Shown here piece after piece: positions 1 to 6,105 of a stretch of DNA of 9,282 nt. The position numbers were made by a program, and so were the translations under genes. The notes under the pieces are model-generated. The model had not been told where the DNA came from. It was given only the letters and a program-made list of their open reading frames with translations, and made no database searches. Numbering within the stretch: the first letter of the stretch is position 1; every line of letters begins with the position of its first letter. Source of the stretch: Thermoguttaceae bacterium (GTDB lineage: Bacteria > Planctomycetota > Planctomycetia > Pirellulales > Thermoguttaceae); contig JAQVID010000066.1 in assembly GCA_028695865.1 (NCBI GenBank), forward strand, positions 636 through 9,917, read 5' to 3'.

Positions 1-136
1 ATTGTCGTTTGTCATTTTCTGATGATTCGGTGTTGCTATTCCAAAGAGAACGAATTTTGCCAACATTCCTATTTTCTTTCGGTTAGAATACCCATCTTGT
101 CTGTCTTATCGTAAAAAGGCAGCTTCTCAATCCATA
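1..136. other. Non-coding left edge, no gene recognised
   Basis: No convincing gene, RNA or terminator is seen here. The sequence is AT-rich and lies downstream of the leftward primase gene and outside the octamer array. An ATG on the minus strand at 13-15 could open a gene continuing past the window edge, but it lacks a recognisable Shine-Dalgarno site and only five codons are visible. Confidence 0.5.
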
Positions 137-170
137 GTGTCATACTGTCATAACCCGTATGACAGTATAA
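137..170. repeat. Octamer group A (two direct copies plus one inverted copy)
   Basis: GTGTCATA (137-144) and CTGTCATA (145-152) are contiguous, then a 5-base spacer ACCCG (153-157), then TATGACAG (158-165) and the partial unit TATAA. The inner part is a perfect 11-base inverted repeat (142-152 against 158-168). There is no T tract on either side, so it does not look like a terminator. Confidence 0.9.
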
Positions 171-203
171 AATCTATGTAAACCATTGTATTTACAATAC
201 TTA

Positions 204-237
204 GGTTATAGTGTCATAGTGTCATACTGTCATAACG
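204..237. repeat. Octamer group B (three direct copies)
   Basis: Three contiguous units lie at 211-218 (GTGTCATA), 219-226 (GTGTCATA) and 227-234 (CTGTCATA), framed by GGTTATA on the left and ACG on the right. Its 34 bases mirror group C exactly in position (204+422 = 237+389 = 626). Confidence 0.9.
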
Positions 238-388
238 TAAAAACAGTAAATTTGTTTTTTGAGAGAAGGAGAGAAAGAAAAGGTAAAGATATGTAATATA
301 GATAATATATTATTACTACTTAATTCATACAGTTCTATCTACGATTTCTATCCCCCACCTGCGTTGAAAAAAATATTTTCTTCTTTTT
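238..388. other. AT-rich core with homopurine tract inside the octamer array
   Basis: No gene is present. The stretch holds a T run (255-260), a 23-base pure purine tract on the plus strand (261-283), an AT-rich block of TATA-like steps (about 289-329) centred near the symmetry axis of the array, a C run (352-356) and an A run (367-373). AT-rich blocks flanked by binding-site arrays are typical of DNA-unwinding elements, and a homopurine tract can adopt a triplex. Both roles are inference. Confidence 0.5.
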
Positions 389-422
389 GGTTATGACACT
401 ATGACAGTATGACAGTATAACG
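389..422. repeat. Octamer group C (three direct copies)
   Basis: Three contiguous units lie at 392-399 (TATGACAC), 400-407 and 408-415 (both TATGACAG), framed by GGT on the left and TATAACG on the right. It is the oppositely oriented counterpart of group B. Confidence 0.9.
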
Positions 423-460
423 TAACTCGTTGTCTTTACACAGCTTATGTTATTTTTAAA

Positions 461-492
461 GTGTCATAACGTTTATGACAGTATGACAGTAT
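461..492. repeat. Octamer group D, overlapping the primase stop codon
   Basis: GTGTCATA (461-468), spacer ACGTT (469-473), then TATGACAG at 474-481 and 482-489. It mirrors group A, including the 5-base spacer between oppositely oriented units. The primase stop codon (complement of 473-475) falls at the spacer/unit junction, and the units supply the last codons of that gene. Confidence 0.9.
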
Positions 493-3004
493 GGTCGGGC
501 TGAACAGGTAATATGTAGCTTTCCACCGTTCTTCCCCTGCTGTTTTGCTCATTTTTCTTCTCAATAACCTGTTGTAATACCATTGATTCGAGGACTTCAC
601 GCATTTGCTCGCGTTTGTAATTGAACTTTCGCTGGAGTTCCCGAAGCGTTGCGGTTCCACCCATCTCTTCGATTTTCTCGATAACCTTTTGAAAGTCGCT
701 GTTCACTGTCGGCGGTGGGGCTTCGTTGACTTCGATTCCCCATGTTGCATATATTCGTTTGATTTCATATTGGAACCAGCGGACAATTTCTATCGCGGCG
801 GTCATGGACTTTATATCGCATGTCATGGGATCAATCCAATCGGGTGACCGACACCAGGGTGCTGTTTCCGAGTCCGGGTCGTCGGTCAGTTCGATATTCT
901 GTTCCGCGACGCGAACGAGGTGGATAATAAGTGCCAACCGACAAGTGATTCCTCGCATTTTTTCATAAGCACCGCAAAGGTTGTCGTCAGTTGTCTTATC
1001 CATATCCACAGCAATTTCATCAAAGAACTTTATATACTGCGAATGAGCGTCCGGCGATATTTGAACGATCAAGGGGACCATACGATTGTCATCTTGAGCC
1101 TCTTCGACCTGGGCATCAGGATTCCATTCCTGAACTTTTTGCGCTCCCTCCGGTACCATTTCAAGCTGCAACAGTTCACGAAAAAGGTTATGATACTTTT
1201 GTTCCACTTCCGGACTGATAACCGCCTGACTCCATCGCGTTATACGACGAGGCGGGGCAACCATGAGAAAACGGGACGCAAAACCACTGGCAAATGCCTC
1301 TTCGGTCAGGTACCGACTCAGGATTTTCGGCTGAACCGATCCGACAATATTAACGAATGCCTGGGGAGCATAACGAGTCGTATCGCCAATACGTTCGCTT
1401 TCGATTCCCTCTCCATTGAAAAGTGTATTCAATGTGGCCTGACTTCCACCGCTTTTTCCGTCCTTGCTGTATTGCGAAAGACCACCGAGCAGTGTTGTAA
1501 TTTCTTCACTGAAGATAATAAAACCGCGAGGATTATCGGAACTGTCCTTGACAATTTTTTGAATGGTCGGTTCGCTCTGACATATTCGTTTGACTTTGGG
1601 AGGTTTGCGAAAACGAAACGGACTTGTTCGGCGGTCCGATGGCTTGAGACATTCAAAGTCCTGGTGATCTTTTTCATACTGTTGCATCTCCCTGTTGAAT
1701 TCGCGGTGATACTTATCCTGAAGGTCTTTAAGCGGTTTGATGGCCGGAGCCATTGCCCATGTTTTTGCGGTTCCTTTTTTACCAATAAGAATTCCCCAGA
1801 GAATCGCGGGGAAAACCCATCCTTCCTTGATTTTGAGTCGACGACTATTTCCTATTGCTGTTCCCAATGCTGGAAAAGCAGCAATAAGAAAGGCCGCCGG
1901 ATTACACAAATTTGCACGAGCGACTTCCCTGGCCATGTCCTGTATTGTCTTGGGAAGAACTTCCACAGGAAACGGTCGCCAGGGAAAGACAGAACAGTCG
2001 TTCTCTCCATCTTCATCGACAATGACTGGCGAGGCCGTATTGGCCAGACTGTCAATATATTCGCGAATTTCCTCACTGGTTTTGCTGTCCAATAAGTCAC
2101 ACAACTCGCAAATATCACCACCGGACGGAAATGAATCCAGATAATTGGCAAACGAGACAATCCGAACAATCGGTCGGGAACGAAAAGCATCAAAAATTTC
2201 AATCAGACTATTGGCGTATTCGCGTCCGGCATCATCATTATCCGGGAGAATAACGAGATCAAGCCGCCTTGTACAACCAATGGCGATTTGATCCAAAATT
2301 GACCAATCCGCTTTATGACCGGAGCCACTTCCAAAAGGGGTACAGGTCGCGGCCACCCCCAATTCACGAGCTTTCTCCGCCGCCTTCTCCCCTTCACAAA
2401 TATAGAGACGAACCGGCGACTGAAGCGATTCGGTAATCGTGGTTTTGATCTGATCAATACGATAAATCGGATAGACCCGACTCGGATCGGTTCCGACGAT
2501 ATACCCGCTTCCCCAGCGAGAGACATAACGTATCTGCTTGTGATCGTTGATGCCAAGTCGATTCTGTTCTTCCTGTGTCAGGTTCCAGCGACAGGCGAAA
2601 AGATATTCACTTCCGTCAATATTATTATAAGGAAAGACTTGATCAGGTTCGCGTTGCAGTCGGGCGTTAATCCCAAACGCGGCGGCAAGAGTCGCGGCTT
2701 TGAGTGTCGGATGAACCTTCTTACCGCCGGGACCAAATTCTTTAACAATAGGCGGGATAACCGGTGACGTTCCCATTGTTTCTGCGGGAGAAAGCCCCAA
2801 GGCTTTAATAATATCGTCAAACGAACATTTCTTGGAATGACAGGTGGCAAGTAATCGTCCATCATCTCCTTCGGAAAAAGCGAAGTTGAGATTCTTGCCA
2901 TGATGGGCGGGACATTCGGAACGATACTCATTTCCATAATGAACAACCTTATGCCCCATTTCTTCGAGTCGCGATATTACTTTGTCAAGTATTCCGGGGG
3001 GCAT
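473..3004 (-). CDS. Phage primase-helicase (CHC2-like zinc finger, Toprim, DUF3987-type ATPase)
   Basis: 843 residues; the protein probably primes and unwinds phage DNA. A zinc-ribbon-like N-terminus has C31, H34/H35, C55 and C60, in the pattern CPxH...CHSKKC followed by a SFDDIIKALG helix as in CHC2 primase fingers. A Toprim-like domain follows at about 198-290, with the catalytic glutamate in ICEGEKA (residues 202-208) and the acidic cluster LPDNDDAG (253-260). An ATPase domain of the DUF3987 type spans about 345-700, with a Walker A motif GKKGTAKT (408-415) and a Walker B-like stretch IIFSEE (496-501). A winged-helix-like tail lies near 780-825. The ATG at 3004 is preceded by AAAGGA at proper spacing and lies 17 bases after the upstream stop. 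The last codons are formed by octamer group D. The domain order is directly visible; enzymatic activity is inferred from the families. Confidence 0.9.
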   Translation of the reverse strand: MPPGILDKVISRLEEMGHKVVHYGNEYRSECPAHHGKNLNFAFSEGDDGRLLATCHSKKCSFDDIIKALGLSPAETMGTSPVIPPIVKEFGPGGKKVHPTLKAATLAAAFGINARLQREPDQVFPYNNIDGSEYLFACRWNLTQEEQNRLGINDHKQIRYVSRWGSGYIVGTDPSRVYPIYRIDQIKTTITESLQSPVRLYICEGEKAAEKARELGVAATCTPFGSGSGHKADWSILDQIAIGCTRRLDLVILPDNDDAGREYANSLIEIFDAFRSRPIVRIVSFANYLDSFPSGGDICELCDLLDSKTSEEIREYIDSLANTASPVIVDEDGENDCSVFPWRPFPVEVLPKTIQDMAREVARANLCNPAAFLIAAFPALGTAIGNSRRLKIKEGWVFPAILWGILIGKKGTAKTWAMAPAIKPLKDLQDKYHREFNREMQQYEKDHQDFECLKPSDRRTSPFRFRKPPKVKRICQSEPTIQKIVKDSSDNPRGFIIFSEEITTLLGGLSQYSKDGKSGGSQATLNTLFNGEGIESERIGDTTRYAPQAFVNIVGSVQPKILSRYLTEEAFASGFASRFLMVAPPRRITRWSQAVISPEVEQKYHNLFRELLQLEMVPEGAQKVQEWNPDAQVEEAQDDNRMVPLIVQISPDAHSQYIKFFDEIAVDMDKTTDDNLCGAYEKMRGITCRLALIIHLVRVAEQNIELTDDPDSETAPWCRSPDWIDPMTCDIKSMTAAIEIVRWFQYEIKRIYATWGIEVNEAPPPTVNSDFQKVIEKIEEMGGTATLRELQRKFNYKREQMREVLESMVLQQVIEKKNEQNSRGRTVESYILPVQPDHTVILS

Positions 3005-3021
3005 AGAAGTCCTTTCATCGA

Positions 3022-3702
3022 CTATTCGTCATAAGAAATGTTTTTATACAGGGGAAGATCAAGAAGCGATGGGGACAAAAGTCCACGTTTAATCATCTCC
3101 TCAAAATGTAGACAAAACATAAGGTTGCAGTACGCAGCGGCCAGGTGATCTTCTGAACGATCTCCTTCCTGATATCGCATTAAATGACGGTGGAGAGAGG
3201 CAAAACAACGTGAAAATGGAATACCTTTTTCCCAATTTCTGGTGGAGTATTTCTTTGCACCGAGTGCCAGCCATAGTGCCAGTCGGTCCGTTGCAAAGGG
3301 GGATATGAGTTCCGGACGAGGCTTGCCTTCAGAACTATCGCGAACAGCACCGGTCTCGAAATGTTCACAGTCGTCTAACGAACATTCGTCAGGTTTCTGA
3401 CAAAAGTCATCGGGTTGTTGCTCCGGGACAGGATCGTTTGTCTTATCTTCTTTCGTAAATACCTTTGCGACGTCCGACAGATTACGAATATAACGGAAAA
3501 CGACGGAGCTGAACTCCTTGCGTTTGAAACAACTGCAAATTGGCTTGTATTCACACGTTGACGTATCCTCGCAATCAATATCACAATCGGCGCAATCAGT
3601 ACCGAGAACACAAAGATACCAGTAACCGTCTTTTGCCTGGATAATCTCGCCCGGTTCGGGTTCTGTCATGTCCTTCGGGAACAGTATCAAATCATCTTTC
3701 AT
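3022..3702 (-). CDS. dATP/dGTP diphosphohydrolase-like protein (DUF5664 type) with Cys-rich N-terminal extension
   Basis: 226 residues. The C-terminal half (about 117-205) matches the phage family I know as DUF5664, named dATP/dGTP diphosphohydrolase domain. Visible marks are TGAVRDSSEGKPRPELISP (117-135), GAKKYSTRNWEKGIPFSR (148-165), HRHLMRYQEGDRSEDHLAAA (171-190) and a following helix with E201/E202. Members are helical and are thought to trim deoxynucleotide pools; activity here is inferred. The N-terminal 60 residues carry C37, C40, C44, C50, C56 and C58, a possible metal-binding knuckle. An acidic linker (about 84-116) with C101, C107 and C112 joins the parts. The start at 3702 is fixed by a near-perfect Shine-Dalgarno sequence. 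The gene lies between the small MSTHS-type gene and the primase, consistent with DNA replication support. Confidence 0.8.
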   Translation of the reverse strand: MKDDLILFPKDMTEPEPGEIIQAKDGYWYLCVLGTDCADCDIDCEDTSTCEYKPICSCFKRKEFSSVVFRYIRNLSDVAKVFTKEDKTNDPVPEQQPDDFCQKPDECSLDDCEHFETGAVRDSSEGKPRPELISPFATDRLALWLALGAKKYSTRNWEKGIPFSRCFASLHRHLMRYQEGDRSEDHLAAAYCNLMFCLHFEEMIKRGLLSPSLLDLPLYKNISYDE

Positions 3703-3706
3703 ATAT

Positions 3707-3717
3707 TCACCTCCTTA
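3707..3717 (-). promoter_or_regulatory. Extended Shine-Dalgarno TAAGGAGGTGA overlapping the upstream stop codon
   Basis: On the minus strand TAAGGAGGTGA sits four bases before the ATG at 3702. It is fully complementary to the standard 16S anti-Shine-Dalgarno core. Its TAA is the stop codon of the preceding gene, so termination and re-initiation are tightly coupled. It decides the start of the diphosphohydrolase-like gene and implies a host with ordinary Shine-Dalgarno initiation. Confidence 0.85.
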
Positions 3718-4062
3718 AAGTTTCTGCCAGTGGCGGTTGTCATCGTAGATTTCGAGCCAAATCCATTCATTTGTTTTTGTAAACAGATACACAAATTCAA
3801 TGCATAGATCATTTGCCTCCTGTATCAGATCATTTTTTGAATCGAAATATCTCGCTTCGGTATCTTCCAGCCCCCGACATTTTTCCGGCGTTTCCTCCAG
3901 TCCGGAAATATCGCCGTTTGACAGTAATCGTTCGAGTTTGTTCCGACACTGATAATGTTCCTTAAGAGTTGAACCAACCCCGTCGGGGTAACCATCAAAA
4001 TGACAATAGATCTCACAGATTTTTCCGTCTGTTTCCTCGCAAATGAAAGAATGCGTACTCAT
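3715..4062 (-). CDS. Small conserved phage-type protein of unknown function (MSTHSF... HFDGYPDGVG family)
   Basis: 115 residues. The N-terminus MSTHSFICEE followed by EIYCHFDGYPDGVGSTLKEHY (residues 17-37) resembles a widespread family of small phage and bacterial proteins that start MSTRS and carry CHWDGYPxGVG; no function is known to me. The C-terminal part is rich in aromatic and acidic residues (NEWIWLEIYDDNRHW, 98-112). I chose the ATG at 4062 because the family begins there and AAGGA lies seven bases upstream. An adjacent ATG at 4065 is equivalent. The frame stays open to an ATG at 4167 that overlaps the end of the preceding gene, so a 150-residue form with 35 extra residues cannot be excluded. 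The stop is embedded in the ribosome site of the next gene, which suggests translational coupling. Confidence 0.75.
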   Translation of the reverse strand: MSTHSFICEETDGKICEIYCHFDGYPDGVGSTLKEHYQCRNKLERLLSNGDISGLEETPEKCRGLEDTEARYFDSKNDLIQEANDLCIEFVYLFTKTNEWIWLEIYDDNRHWQKL

Positions 4063-4151
4063 CATAAGTTCCTTTTCAAAGTTTTTATCGACTGCATTTG
4101 AGACAAACGGATACATATCCAAATGCGAATGCGGACGATATTTGTCATTTG

Positions 4152-4664
4152 TCATTGACCATTCCATTGCACCTGTCCTGCGTTATTCATTGCGTCGTAT
4201 AATACTTTTAATGGAACAGCCATACTGACGGAGGTGTAATTCGGATTTGCTGTCTGAATACCGCCATATTGCTTGATCCATTCTTCAGCATTGTTGCAAA
4301 CCGTCGCTTGTAAATGATCGAATGGAAGCATAAAACAGGTTTTGGTTGGTAACACAGCGTAAGCGATATAATCGCAATCGAGTTCGCGGACTCCCCAGCC
4401 GGAAATCTTTCGTTCTTTGTCGCTCCAGTACTCAATTAATACATCCCCATAGTCTGCATAACGCACTTTCTCATCTATCTTGATCTGCTTACCACTCTTG
4501 AGAAGAATAACGCGGTCAATTCCTGCACGCTGTCCCCAACCGTTTTCAATGGGGGCCGACATGGACAGAAAATGTGGAAAGTACTGTCGGTATATTTCTT
4601 CCCACCATGATTCCAGAGCAACTTCCGCAGACTGTTCCAGACTTTCTTTAAACGAATGAATCAT
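4152..4664 (-). CDS. Putative PD-(D/E)XK-superfamily nuclease-like protein
   Basis: 170 residues from the ATG at 4664. No exact family name is recognised, but the core GIDRVILLKSGKQIKIDEKV (residues 48-67) has the spacing of a PD-(D/E)XK nuclease active site: D50 in a GID turn, then a beta strand ending in D64-E65-K66. Downstream, CDYIAYAVLPTKTCFMLPF (97-115) would supply a following helix and strands. WGQRAGIDR upstream is typical of phage proteins of this kind. The stop of the methyltransferase (4667-4669) is only two bases before this ATG. A GTG at 4668-4670 overlaps that stop and has a better spaced GGGGG eight bases upstream, so it may be the true start (two residues more). Coupling to the methyltransferase suggests related roles in DNA modification or processing. 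The nuclease assignment is an inference from motif shape. Confidence 0.65.
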   Translation of the reverse strand: MIHSFKESLEQSAEVALESWWEEIYRQYFPHFLSMSAPIENGWGQRAGIDRVILLKSGKQIKIDEKVRYADYGDVLIEYWSDKERKISGWGVRELDCDYIAYAVLPTKTCFMLPFDHLQATVCNNAEEWIKQYGGIQTANPNYTSVSMAVPLKVLYDAMNNAGQVQWNGQ

Positions 4665-4666
4665 AT

Positions 4667-5842
4667 TCACATTTGATTCCCCCAGGCGGTCCAACCTTCT
4701 CGCGGCGAACGGCAAAAGAGTTCTATTTTAGGCAGATCGGGATACATTTCCTCAATCATCAGATAAACGACGTCCGGTTTTTGGCTGTGTTCCCCACGCG
4801 GAAAACGAATAACAGACGGCGGTCGTGTCTCCGGAAGTGGCGTTGGGAGCTTTCCTTTCGTCGCGACGAGAAGAAGTTCATGCTGCTGTCGGAAATAATA
4901 ACCCATGCCCATTTTTTCCTTGTCCCACACAGCACAGGTTCGATAAGTAAATCCCCAGGCGTCCAGGACTTGAAATGCTTCTTGAAGCTTGGGACTTGTC
5001 GTCCAAAGAAATAACACAGCGTCGTCATGCGCGATACCCGGAACGTCGAGACTACCTATTTCGTCGAGCGTCATGGTCGGATATTGATTTTCGATAGCCC
5101 GCGAGTCCGATTCGCTGGAGTCATACTGCCAGGGCGGGTCCGCGTAAATTACGGCGAACGTGCCCAGGGAGCCGTCGAGCGGCGTGTTATTCGCAATTGC
5201 CTCGTTGATCGCGTCCGTGCGGGTCTGTCGGCGTTTAGCGGCCATTTCCTTACGAATCTCTTTTGACGCGGCAAGAATCGCTTTTTTATCGTCTTTGGCA
5301 ATGACCTCTTTTTGTTTTTCTGCTGGGGCGTCGGCGAGATCAGCGGCAAGTGAGACGGGTACTTTACCTGATTCCACAGCTTTTATCACTTCCGGAACGG
5401 CATTGTTCTTAACCTTGTTGGCACTGCGTACAGATCGTTCTGATACATTGAGCATATCAGCCGCGTTTTTTTGAGTTCTCTCGGTGCAAGAGGCAATTTT
5501 GCCATTTGCCCCTCGATAACCACCCCATGATCCATTCGCAATCCTCGCTGCGGCCATTGCACGCTGTGATTCGTTCAAATGTCGTCTGTGTAAATTGTGT
5601 GAAACGACAAATTGAAGGGGATCATCGCCAGTATATTCGACAAATGTTGCATCCACATCAGCAATCATACACGCTTGAAAGCGATTTCTGCCGTCCAGGA
5701 TTTTTCCTTCAAACAAAGTGATAGGAACTTCAAGTCCATTTTCCTTTATATCGTCGGCGAGTACATTAAGTTCATCGTTTGACAGCATCGGGAAAATATC
5801 CGCAATTGGGTGCGGTTCATAATACTCTCTTTCAATCACCAT
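4667..5842 (-). CDS. ParB-like / MT-A70 family DNA adenine methyltransferase fusion
   Basis: 391 residues. The N-terminus (about 8-100) is a ParB/Srx-like domain: IADIFPMLSNDELNVLADDI, then GKILDGRNRFQAC (46-58), the phage version of the ParB nucleotide-binding box, and LHRRHLNESQRAMAA (84-98). A helix-turn-helix follows near 124-146 (KNAADMLNVSERSVRSANKV). From about 225 the protein is an MT-A70 methyltransferase: VIYADPPW (231-238) contains the catalytic DPPW, LFLWTT is at 277-282, and HSQKPD (352-357) through GWTAWGNQ (383-390) are its conserved end. Such enzymes methylate N6 of adenine with S-adenosylmethionine; the site is unknown. The start is backed by AAGGA six bases upstream. The gene heads the left block of the operon and is coupled to the nuclease-like gene. 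It may protect phage DNA from restriction or regulate it. Confidence 0.9.
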   Translation of the reverse strand: MVIEREYYEPHPIADIFPMLSNDELNVLADDIKENGLEVPITLFEGKILDGRNRFQACMIADVDATFVEYTGDDPLQFVVSHNLHRRHLNESQRAMAAARIANGSWGGYRGANGKIASCTERTQKNAADMLNVSERSVRSANKVKNNAVPEVIKAVESGKVPVSLAADLADAPAEKQKEVIAKDDKKAILAASKEIRKEMAAKRRQTRTDAINEAIANNTPLDGSLGTFAVIYADPPWQYDSSESDSRAIENQYPTMTLDEIGSLDVPGIAHDDAVLFLWTTSPKLQEAFQVLDAWGFTYRTCAVWDKEKMGMGYYFRQQHELLLVATKGKLPTPLPETRPPSVIRFPRGEHSQKPDVVYLMIEEMYPDLPKIELFCRSPREGWTAWGNQM

Positions 5843-5866
5843 TTATTATCCTTCCTGTGTTTTGGG

Positions 5867-5889
5867 ATTGACAATAATCGTCAGTCAAT
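5867..5889. promoter_or_regulatory. Small dyad between tRNA-like gene and methyltransferase gene
   Basis: ATTGAC (5867-5872) and GTCAAT (5884-5889) form a perfect 6-base inverted repeat with an 11-base gap, 25 bases upstream of the methyltransferase start. It could be a regulator half-site pair or part of the 3' trailer of the tRNA-like transcript. The arms are short, so chance is not excluded. Confidence 0.3.
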
Positions 5890-5894
5890 AAGAA

Positions 5895-5974
5895 AGGCAA
5901 GAGCCGGAATCGAACCGGCAATCCTCAGCCCAGGGAAACCGGGGCCGCCGCTCTACCATTTGAGCTATCCTGCC
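5895..5974 (-). tRNA. tRNA-like gene, isotype uncertain, enlarged anticodon arm
   Basis: On the minus strand the 7-base acceptor stem GGCAGGA pairs with TCTTGCC (one G-T pair). The D arm is GCTC-AAATGGTA-GAGC. The T arm is GCCGG-TTCGATT-CCGGC, a perfect match to the universal TTCGA loop. Discriminator T is not followed by an encoded CCA. The anticodon region is 30 bases between the D and T stems instead of the usual 23. Its best fold is a 6-base stem CGGCCC/GGGCTG closing a 10-base loop CGGTTTCCCT. A 4-base alternative stem with a 7-base loop GTTTCCC would place TTC (Glu) at the anticodon, but position 37 would be C. The isotype is therefore not assignable. It may be a phage tRNA with an odd anticodon arm, a decaying tRNA, or a tRNA-like RNA of another role. 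Confidence 0.7.
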
Positions 5975-6004
5975 ACTACCAGATAATTTTCAGCGGAGAA
6001 TGGC

Positions 6005-6028
6005 AAGAGAACTGTAATAAGTTCCCTT
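6005..6028. promoter_or_regulatory. 24-base imperfect dyad, candidate operator
   Basis: AAGAGAACT (6005-6013), spacer GTAATA, AGTTCCCTT (6020-6028): the arms are complementary at 8 of 9 positions. It lies 31 bases upstream of the tRNA-like gene and 78 bases upstream of the toxin promoter -35 box. The shape suits a dimeric repressor controlling the leftward transcript. No regulator can be assigned. Confidence 0.4.
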
Positions 6029-6105
6029 GACTTTACAAAAACCGGCAGAAAACAGATTTCGCCAACTTATTTTGCATAATATTCGATAAAAAACCATTTT
6101 TAGTG

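Larger units (their letters stand above)
137..489. repeat. Mirror-symmetric array of twelve octamers (candidate origin or assembly site)
   Basis: Twelve copies of TATGACAG, or its complement CTGTCATA (variants TATGACAC/GTGTCATA), lie in four groups of three. Copies start at 137, 145, 158, 211, 219, 227, 392, 400, 408, 461, 474 and 482. Six read CTGTCATA-like or TATGACAG-like in each half so that each copy maps onto an oppositely oriented copy when its coordinates are subtracted from 626. No insertion or deletion has disturbed this. The intervening sequence is partly complementary across the centre: 24 of 45 positions for 166-210 against 416-460, and more for about 235-259 against 367-391. The whole therefore looks like a decayed long inverted repeat with its octamers preserved. 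Tandem octamers and an AT-rich core next to a primase gene suggest a replication origin with iterons. A partition site or a large operator is also possible. Confidence 0.9.

Noticed and set aside
1..15. Start of a further leftward gene at the ATG 13-15 (minus strand)
   Set aside because: Only five codons are visible and no ribosome site precedes it.
142..168. Rho-independent terminator for the primase operon
   Set aside because: The 11-base inverted repeat is AT-rich and has no T run following on either strand, and its arms are members of the octamer array.
137..489. CRISPR array
   Set aside because: The units are 8 bases, contiguous or 5 bases apart and in both orientations. There are no spacers of regular length and no cas genes.
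920..2095. Long open frame of 391 codons on the plus strand
   Set aside because: It lies opposite the primase-helicase gene, whose conserved motifs fix the real coding strand. No family resemblance or ribosome site was seen.
3022..3702. Evidence for a 2-aminoadenine (Z) genome
   Set aside because: A dATP/dGTP diphosphohydrolase-like gene alone is not sufficient. No PurZ-like or dATP triphosphohydrolase gene is visible, and this domain family is widespread in ordinary phages.
4665..4715. Longer nuclease-like protein starting upstream inside the methyltransferase gene (ATG-like start near 4715)
   Set aside because: The added residues only repeat the methyltransferase coding region in another frame. 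The start next to the upstream stop fits coupling better.
5895..5974. Phage attachment site at the tRNA
   Set aside because: No integrase gene and no direct repeat of the tRNA 3' end were seen in the window.
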